Shown here piece after piece: positions 58,642 through 64,000 of a stretch of DNA of 64,000 bases; positions within the stretch are counted from its first letter, which is position 1, and each line of letters starts with the position of its first letter. Source of the DNA: Micromonospora thermarum (lineage in GTDB: Bacteria; Actinomycetota; Actinomycetes; Mycobacteriales; Micromonosporaceae); NCBI RefSeq assembly GCF_012034245.1, contig NZ_JAATEO010000030.1:1-64000 (forward strand). The letters are read 5' to 3'. The notes beneath the pieces are model-generated. The model did no database searches, had not been told where the DNA came from, and saw nothing but the letters and a program-made list of their open reading frames with translations. A program made the translations under genes and the position numbers.

Positions 58642-59529
58642 TCAGGACGTACGGGGGCGCCGCACGATGACCAGCGGGCAGTGCGCGTGGTGCAGGACGG
58701 CGTGGCTGACCGAGCCGAGCAGCAGGCCGCCGAGGGCGCCGCGCCCGTGCGCGCCGACCACCACCAACTGAGCCTCCTTCGACTCCTCCACCAGCACCCG
58801 GCCCGGGGAGCCACGGACCAGGCGGTGCCGCACCGTCACCTGCGGGTACCGCTCGGCGAACCCGGCGAGCGACTCGACGAGGAGCCGCTCCTCCTCCCCG
58901 CCGAACACGTCGAGGTCGTACACCAGGGGCAGGATGTCGCCGGGACCGACCGGGGTCGGGTAGAGCCAGGCGTGCACCGCCACCAGTGGGGCGTCCCGGC
59001 GGGCGGCCTCCTCGAACGCGAAGCCGATCGCCTCGGTGGACAGCTCGGAACCGTCGACGCCCACCACGACGGGACCGTCGGCGCGCGGCTCACCGCGCAC
59101 CACGAGCACCGGGCACTGCGCACGGGCGGAGACCTGCACGGTGACCGACCCGAGCAGCAGGCCGGCGAAGCCGCCCAGGCCGCGGTGGCCGAGCACCATC
59201 AGCGCCGCCTCCCGCGCCTCGTCCACCAGCACCGGCGTCGGCGCGCCGTCGACGACCACACCGGTGACGCGCAGCTCGGGGGAGACCTTGCGCGCCTCGT
59301 CGACGGCCTCGGCGACGTACTGATCGGCCTGGTTGCGCAAACCGGCGGTGACCGGGGCGCCGGGAACCGGGGTCAGCGGGGCGCCGGTCAGCGGCCAGAC
59401 GAAGGCGTGCACGACCCGGAGCGGGCGCTGCCGGTACTCCGCCTCCCGTGCCGCGACGCGGACCGCGTCCAGCGCGGCGGCGGAACCGTCCACACCCACG
59501 ACGACGGGGGCACCAGTGTTGATCGTCAT
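58642..59529 (-). CDS. Tandem-domain universal stress protein
   Basis: A 295-aa double-Usp protein, paralogous to the one downstream: PVVVGVDGSAAALDAV, VLGHRGLGGFAGLLLGSVTV, VVVGVDGSELSTEAI and VVGAHGRGALGGLLLGSVSH. The nucleotide-binding Gly motifs are intact in both halves. AAGGAGG before ATG 59529 fixes the start. It begins only 23 nt after the P-type ATPase gene and is probably cotranscribed with it. Confidence 0.92.
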   Translation of the reverse strand: MTINTGAPVVVGVDGSAAALDAVRVAAREAEYRQRPLRVVHAFVWPLTGAPLTPVPGAPVTAGLRNQADQYVAEAVDEARKVSPELRVTGVVVDGAPTPVLVDEAREAALMVLGHRGLGGFAGLLLGSVTVQVSARAQCPVLVVRGEPRADGPVVVGVDGSELSTEAIGFAFEEAARRDAPLVAVHAWLYPTPVGPGDILPLVYDLDVFGGEEERLLVESLAGFAERYPQVTVRHRLVRGSPGRVLVEESKEAQLVVVGAHGRGALGGLLLGSVSHAVLHHAHCPLVIVRRPRTS

Positions 59530-59552
59530 GACGTTCCTCCTTCGCTTCACCC

Positions 59553-62150
59553 TCAGCCTGCCGCGCCGACGGCGGGTCGGTCAGAGGCGGTCGTCCCGAC
59601 GCCCGGGTCTTTGGTCCCGCTCCGGCGGGTCAGGCGCAGGACCAGCCCGGGCAGGACGCTGACCGCGGCGCAGGCGAGCAGCTCCACGGCGTCCAGCGGC
59701 GCGGTGCCGAGCAGCTCCCGCAGCGGCGGTAGCAGCACCCCGGCGACCTGGAGCAGCGCCGAGACCGCCACGGCGAGCGGCAGCGCCCGGTTGCCGCGCC
59801 CCGCACCGGGCGGCCTGGGGGCGCGGACCGCCAGTGCCACACCGAGCTGCGCCAGGCCGAGCACCACGAACACCACCGACTGCCACGGCCGGTCGGCCCA
59901 CGCGGCGGTCACGCCGGCGCCGAGCACCACGGCCGCGATCAGCGCGCCGGTGAGCAGCACGTCGCGCCCCAGTCCGGCGCCGAGCACCGACTCGGAGGGG
60001 GAGCGGGGAGCCCGCCGCAACGTGCCGGGCTCGGCCGGCTCCGCGCCCAGCGCCACCCCGGGCACGCCGTGGGTGAGCAGGTTGACCCAGAGGATCTGCG
60101 CCGGCAGCAGCGGTACGGCCAGGCCGAACAGCGGCCCGAGCAGCATCACCGCGATCTCGGCGACCCCGCCGGACAGGGCGTACCGCAGGAACCGGCGGAT
60201 GTTGGCGTAGATCCGCCGGCCCTCGCCGATGGCGGTGGCCACGGTGGACAGGTCGTCGTCGACGAGCACCAGGTCGGCGGCCTGCCGGGCCACCTCGGTG
60301 CCGCCACCCATCGCCACGCCGATGTCGGCGCGGCGCAGCGCGGGCGCGTCGTTCACGCCGTCCCCGGTCATCGCCACCACGTGCCCGCGGGCCTGCAGGC
60401 CGGCGATGATGTCCAGCTTCTGGTCGGGTTGGGTCCGCGCGTACACCCGGGTGTCGGGGTGCGCGTCGGCGAGCCCACCGTCGTCGCCACGAGCGAGCGG
60501 GTCGCCGTGCTGCCAGAGCCCGAGCTGGCCGCCGATCGCGGCGGCGGTGGCCGGGTGGTCGCCGGTGACGAGGACCAGCCGCACCCCGGCGGCGTCCAGG
60601 TCGCCGGCGATGTCCGCCGCCCGCCCGCGCAGCGGGTCGCCGATCGCCACCAGCCCCGCCGGGAGCAGCCCGGTGGGCCGGGCCGGGTCGGCCGGCGGGG
60701 CGTCGACGATGGCGGAGGCGACCGCGAGGACGCGCAGCCCCTCGGCGGCGAGCCGGTGCGCGGCGGCGGTCAGCTCGGCGATCTCCTCCTCGGTGGCGTC
60801 GACCAGCGGCGCGGCGAGCACGCTCTCCGGGGCGCCCTTGCAGACCACCAGGTGCCGCCCGTCGCAGGACCGGTGCACCGTGGTCATCCGGCGCAGGTCC
60901 TGGTCGAAGGGGTGCTCGGCCACCCGGGGCCACGCGGCGCGGGTGGCCTCCGGGTCCAGGCCGCACCGGGCGGCGAACGCCACCAGCGCGGCCTCGAGGG
61001 GGTCGCCGACCGCCGCCCACTCGGGTCGCTCGGCGGTGGGCGGGGCGAGAGTGGCGTCGTTGCAGAGCAGCCCGGCCCGCGCGAGCCGCCGCAGCTCGTC
61101 CGGTACGGGCACCGGCTCGCCCCGGTGGTGCACGGCGCCGTGCGGCGCGTATCCGGTGCCGGTGATCCCGTAGCGGGAGCCGTCCGAGGTGACGGCGTGC
61201 TGCACGGCCATCCGGCCCTCGGTGAGCGTCCCGGTCTTGTCCGAGGCGATGACGGTGACCGAGCCGAGCGTCTCGACCGCGTGCAGCCGCCGGGGGATGG
61301 CGCGCGCACCGGCCATCCGGCGGGCACCCAGCGCCAGGGCCAGCGTCACCACCGCCGGCAGGGACTCCGGCACCGCCGCCACCACCAGGCTGACCGCGGT
61401 GACCGCCATGTCCACGATCGGGCGCCCACCGACCACACCGACGATGAAGACCAGTCCGGAGAGCACCACCGCGGCCAGGCCGAGGAGGCGGCCGAGCGCG
61501 GCCAGCCGCCGCTGCAGCGGGGTCGCGGTCGGCCGGGCCGCGGCCACCAGGGCGGTGATCCGGCCGAGCGCGCTCGCGGCGCCGGTACGGACCACGGTCC
61601 CGGTGGCGCGGCCGGTGGTCACGACCGTTCCGGCGCTGGCCTCCCCACCCTCGGACCGCCTCACCGGCACCGACTCGCCGGTCAACGCCGACTCGTCGAC
61701 GCTGAGCCGGGCGGTGTCGGTGAGCAGCAGGTCGGCGGGGACCACGTCACCCGCCTCGATCCGGACCAGGTCGCCCACCACGACGTCGGCGGCGGGCAGC
61801 ACCACGTCCCGGCCGTCCCGCACCACCCGGGCGGTCGGCGCGGCGAGCTGGTCGAGGGCGGCGATGGCGCGGTCGGCCCGGACCTCCTGGACCACGCCGA
61901 TCGCGGTGTTGACCAGCACGACCAGCACGATCACGGCGGTGTCCGGGTAGTCCCGCAGCACCGTGGTGACCACGGCGGCCGCGAGCAGCAGCGCCACCAG
62001 GGGATCGGTGAGCTGGTGCAGCACCCGGGTGGCGAGGTGCCGGCGGGGCGGCGCGACGGCGGCGTTCGGGCCGTCGGCCCGCCGCCGGGCGGCTGCCTCC
62101 GCCGAGGTCAGGCCGGCCGGCGCCGCCGGTGTCGTGGCGAGTTCCGTCAT
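59553..62150 (-). CDS. Cation-transporting P-type ATPase (CtpF/type II-like)
   Basis: An 865-aa P-type ATPase. It has an N-terminal cation ATPase domain (LTSAEAAARRRADGPNAA), the actuator loop DESALTGESVPV, the M4 motif AAVPESLPAVVTLALALGA, the phosphorylation site SDKTGTLTEG, the nucleotide domain with KGAPESVL and the hinge TGDGVNDAPALRRADIGVAM, then C-terminal helices. PESLP in M4 suggests Ca2+ or another divalent/alkali cation rather than heavy metals, and no CPC motif is seen. ATPase plus Usp genes recalls Rv1996-Rv1997 (ctpF) of the mycobacterial DosR regulon. Confidence 0.9.
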   Translation of the reverse strand: MTELATTPAAPAGLTSAEAAARRRADGPNAAVAPPRRHLATRVLHQLTDPLVALLLAAAVVTTVLRDYPDTAVIVLVVLVNTAIGVVQEVRADRAIAALDQLAAPTARVVRDGRDVVLPAADVVVGDLVRIEAGDVVPADLLLTDTARLSVDESALTGESVPVRRSEGGEASAGTVVTTGRATGTVVRTGAASALGRITALVAAARPTATPLQRRLAALGRLLGLAAVVLSGLVFIVGVVGGRPIVDMAVTAVSLVVAAVPESLPAVVTLALALGARRMAGARAIPRRLHAVETLGSVTVIASDKTGTLTEGRMAVQHAVTSDGSRYGITGTGYAPHGAVHHRGEPVPVPDELRRLARAGLLCNDATLAPPTAERPEWAAVGDPLEAALVAFAARCGLDPEATRAAWPRVAEHPFDQDLRRMTTVHRSCDGRHLVVCKGAPESVLAAPLVDATEEEIAELTAAAHRLAAEGLRVLAVASAIVDAPPADPARPTGLLPAGLVAIGDPLRGRAADIAGDLDAAGVRLVLVTGDHPATAAAIGGQLGLWQHGDPLARGDDGGLADAHPDTRVYARTQPDQKLDIIAGLQARGHVVAMTGDGVNDAPALRRADIGVAMGGGTEVARQAADLVLVDDDLSTVATAIGEGRRIYANIRRFLRYALSGGVAEIAVMLLGPLFGLAVPLLPAQILWVNLLTHGVPGVALGAEPAEPGTLRRAPRSPSESVLGAGLGRDVLLTGALIAAVVLGAGVTAAWADRPWQSVVFVVLGLAQLGVALAVRAPRPPGAGRGNRALPLAVAVSALLQVAGVLLPPLRELLGTAPLDAVELLACAAVSVLPGLVLRLTRRSGTKDPGVGTTASDRPAVGAAG

Positions 62151-62279
62151 CGTGCGTACGCCCTCGGCCACCGCGGCTCCTCCGGTCCCTACCCGTGGCA
62201 CGCCCCGCCGGCGCACCGTCCCACGTCCAGCGTGGGACGCGTCCGGCCGGCCGGGCAGGGGCCATCTCCCACCCGACTC

Positions 62280-62294
62280 GGGACCAACGGCCCT
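62280..62294. promoter_or_regulatory. DosR/DevR-like site before the cNMP-binding gene
   Basis: GGGACCAACGGCCCT resembles the short GGGACC-N3-GGCCC pattern of DosR-type response regulator sites in high-GC actinobacteria. It lies 69 nt before ATG 62363, within the divergent gap to the P-type ATPase. The match is to a remembered pattern, not a computed one. Confidence 0.35.
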
Positions 62295-62362
62295 GCCGCG
62301 CCGGTTCTCGACGGGGTGGCATAGACGTGGAGAATCCGAACCCGGATCAGGAGGGCGGCGAC

Positions 62363-62839
62363 ATGACGACACTCGACGTGCTCCGCGCACACCCGTTCGT
62401 CGCCGAGCTGCCCGAGGCGTCGCTGTCCCGCCTCGCCGCGTACGCGCGTCCGGTGGTGTGGCACCCCGGCCAGCGGCTGTTCGAGCCGGGACGTCCGGCG
62501 GAGCGATTCTGGCTGGTACGGGGTGGTGAGGTGGTGCTGGACGTCAGGGTGCCCGGCCGCGGTGACGTCGCGATCGAGTCGATCGGTCCGGGCGGCGTGC
62601 TGGGCTGGTCCTGGCTCTTCCCGCCGTACCGCTGGCAGTTCGGCGCGGTCGCTGTCCAGCGCAGTATGGCGGTGGAGTTCACCGCCGCGGCCGTCCGCCG
62701 GCTCATCGAGACCGACGATGCCCTGGGCAAGGAGCTGACCACGCGGTTCATGGCCATCGTGGTCGACCGCCTCCAGGCGGCCCGGGGCCGCCTCGTCGAC
62801 CTCTACGCCTACCCGAGCGAGCTGCCGTCGGCGGGCTGA
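62363..62839 (+). CDS. Cyclic-nucleotide-binding-domain protein
   Basis: A 158-aa single-domain protein of the CRP beta-roll type: HPFVAELPEASLSRLAAYAR, WHPGQRLFEPGRPAERFWLV, IESIGPGGVLGWSWLFPPYR and a C-terminal helix. There is no helix-turn-helix after it, so it is not a transcription factor by itself. The phosphate-binding cassette is atypical (no clear GExxxxRxA), so cAMP binding is uncertain. Short proteins like this accompany Usp/hypoxia genes in actinobacteria. Confidence 0.8.
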   Translation: MTTLDVLRAHPFVAELPEASLSRLAAYARPVVWHPGQRLFEPGRPAERFWLVRGGEVVLDVRVPGRGDVAIESIGPGGVLGWSWLFPPYRWQFGAVAVQRSMAVEFTAAAVRRLIETDDALGKELTTRFMAIVVDRLQAARGRLVDLYAYPSELPSAG

Positions 62840-62872
62840 CCGGGCCACCGGCCACCCGGCGGGCTCGCGGCG

Positions 62873-63118
62873 CTATCCGTCGCGCGAGCGCACCACCAAC
62901 TCGTCGACCTCGAGCCGGCCGATGCGCACCTCCCGGATCACCGCCCGCCGGATGGTGAGGCGCCCGATCGCGAACGCACCCACCGCGACCGCGCCGACGG
63001 CGAGGGCGCCCACCGCGAGGGCCCCGAGAGACGCCGCCCCGGCCGCGCCAGCGCCGCCGGCCAGGGCGCCGCCGGCACCCACTCCGAGCGCACGTGTGCG
63101 TCGTACCTTCGTCGCCAT
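62873..63118 (-). CDS. Small repeat-rich membrane-like protein
   Basis: An 81-aa protein. A basic N-terminus (MATKVRRTRALGVGAGG) leads into a Gly/Ala-rich segment with quasi-pentapeptide repeats (SLGALAVGALAVGAVAVGAF) and then IGRLTIRRAVIREVRIGRLE-type repeats with hydrophobic residues every fifth position or so. The five-residue period recalls pentapeptide-repeat beta-helices as much as membrane helices. The function is unknown. It is convergent with the cNMP-binding gene, within the stress island. Confidence 0.55.
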   Translation of the reverse strand: MATKVRRTRALGVGAGGALAGGAGAAGAASLGALAVGALAVGAVAVGAFAIGRLTIRRAVIREVRIGRLEVDELVVRSRDG

Positions 63119-63232
63119 GCCGCCATTGTCGCGGTGCGACGGCCCGCGGGTGCCGCAACCGCCCCGGTCGGCGGTGTGGCAGCACGCGGCCCGGCCGCCG
63201 GTGCGGTGGGGCGGCCGGGCCGGGTCCGGGGT

Positions 63233-64000
63233 TCAGGGCTGGATCACCAGGCGGGCCGCCGCCCGGCCGGCGAGCACGTCCTCGGTCGCCTCGTTGATCT
63301 CGTCGAGCTTGCGGGTCTCCAGGACCACCCTGGTACGGCCGGCGGCGTGCAGCCGGAACACCTCGGCGAGGTCGGCGCGGGTGCCCTGCATGCCGAACAG
63401 GCCGGGGATCACCAGGCCGAGCCGGACACCGCGCAGCCCGAGCATCGGGTTGGCCTCGTGCATCCGCTGGACAGCGCCCAGCAGGGTGCCGTCCCGTCCC
63501 GGGTTCCGCCCGCGCGCCTCCGCGCGGGCCACCCGGGCGGTCAGCTCGTGCAGCGGCGGCAGGAACTCGTGCAGCGGCGGGTCGAGCAGCCGGACGGTGA
63601 CCGGCAGCCCGTCCATCGCGGCCAGGATCGCGACGAAGTCCGCGCGCTGCACGGGCAGCAGCGCGGCGAGGGCCGCGCTACGTTCTGCCGGCCCGTCGGC
63701 GAGGATCAGCCGCTCCACCAGTTCCCGGCGCTCGCCGAGGAACATGTGCTCGGTACGGCACAGCCCGATCCCGGTCGCCCCGTACGCCCGGGCCCGCGCG
63801 GCGTCGTCCGCGGTGTCCGCGTTGGCGCGCACGCCCAGCCGGCGCACCGCGTCGGCGTGCCGCAGCAGCCGGTCCACGGCCGCCAGCAACCGGTCGGACT
63901 CCGGGGCCAGCTCACCGGCGAGGTAGCGGGCGACGGGGGAGGGGACGACCGGCACCTCGCCCGGGTAGACCGCGCCGGTGCCGCCGTCGATGGAGATCAC
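63233..64000 (-). CDS. Pyruvate phosphate dikinase fragment fused in frame to an alcohol dehydrogenase C-terminus (partial)
   Basis: The frame enters from beyond the window. The first 205 visible residues are the PPDK PEP/pyruvate-binding barrel: ISIDGGTGAVYPGEVPVV, ATGIGLCRTEHMFLGERREL, VRLLDPPLHEFLPPLHEL and HEANPMLGLRGVRLGLVIPG. After GLFGMQ the similarity changes: the last 50 residues (GTRADLAEVFRLHAAGRTRV, VLETRKLDEINEATEDVLAG, ARLVIQP) look like the C-terminus of a zinc alcohol dehydrogenase. The PPDK catalytic-Cys loop is therefore missing. It is most simply the scar of an in-frame deletion between adjacent ppdK and adh genes, near 63386. Probably inactive as a dikinase. Confidence 0.75.
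   Translation of the reverse strand: MISIDGGTGAVYPGEVPVVPSPVARYLAGELAPESDRLLAAVDRLLRHADAVRRLGVRANADTADDAARARAYGATGIGLCRTEHMFLGERRELVERLILADGPAERSAALAALLPVQRADFVAILAAMDGLPVTVRLLDPPLHEFLPPLHELTARVARAEARGRNPGRDGTLLGAVQRMHEANPMLGLRGVRLGLVIPGLFGMQGTRADLAEVFRLHAAGRTRVVLETRKLDEINEATEDVLAGRAAARLVIQP

Noticed and set aside
60069..62324. A 751-codon plus-strand open frame opposite the P-type ATPase
   Set aside because: It is antisense to a gene with all P-type ATPase motifs and has a Gly/Arg/His/Pro-rich composition typical of the shadow frame of high-GC codon bias.

Overview
This 64 kb window is chromosomal DNA from a high-GC actinobacterium, most likely a Micromonosporaceae member (Micromonospora or a close relative). 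The reasons are the very strong G/C bias at third codon positions, the many GTG starts, the long antisense open frames typical of such DNA, and the gene orders def-fmt-rsmB-rpe, ribD-ribE-ribM-ribBA-ribH-hisE-hisG, infC-rpmI-rplT-trmH-pheS-pheT and argCJBDFRGH. No rRNA, tRNA, CRISPR array, insertion sequence or prophage was recognised.

Region 1 (1-18.8 kb) is core metabolism and translation: the end of metK, a helicase-motif-deficient priA, an unusual cytidylate-kinase-like/ParB-like fusion, a cytochrome P450, def-fmt-rsmB, two divergent tandem septum-formation lipoproteins, rpe with a REC-GGDEF regulator, then an FMN riboswitch driving the riboflavin operon (with the ribM/pnuX transporter), followed by hisE, hisG and a YdcZ-type transporter. 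Region 2 (18.8-34.7 kb) holds a PH-domain membrane protein, the IF3/L35/L20 operon behind a structured leader with an ATC start for infC, a SPOUT methyltransferase, pheST, and a complete eight-gene arginine operon behind an ARG box. It ends in a 22-bp-stem convergent terminator.

Region 3 (34.7-46.7 kb) is accessory: a YjbR protein, a truncated MazG-like gene, an iron-box-preceded gene that fuses an adenylation domain, a carrier domain and a membrane acyltransferase-3 domain, a methylpurine glycosylase, an XRE/inositol-phosphatase pair, small DivIVA-like and hypothetical genes, an ECF sigma factor with a coupled membrane partner, a GntR-acdS (ACC deaminase) pair and a secreted PI-PLC-like lectin protein.

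Region 4 (46.9-53.6 kb) is a self-contained PTS locus: DeoR regulator, PfkB kinase, hexitol-type EIIC, EIIB and EIIA, a zinc dehydrogenase, HPr and EI. Region 5 (53.8-57.5 kb) has a BNR-repeat protein coupled to a MoaD/ThiS-like protein, a small Pro/Tyr-rich membrane protein, and a luciferase-like monooxygenase/FMN reductase pair behind a MarR-like palindrome. Region 6 (57.6-64 kb) resembles an actinobacterial hypoxia/dormancy (DosR-like) island: two tandem universal stress proteins, a P-type cation ATPase, a cyclic-nucleotide-binding protein, a repeat-rich membrane protein and, running off the edge, a pyruvate phosphate dikinase fragment fused in frame to the C-terminus of an alcohol dehydrogenase.

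The most noteworthy items are the iron-box-linked adenylation/carrier/acyltransferase fusion, the NMP-kinase/ParB-like fusion, the dikinase-dehydrogenase chimera, the 24-codon mini-ORF coupled at both ends between ribM and ribBA, and the infC leader.
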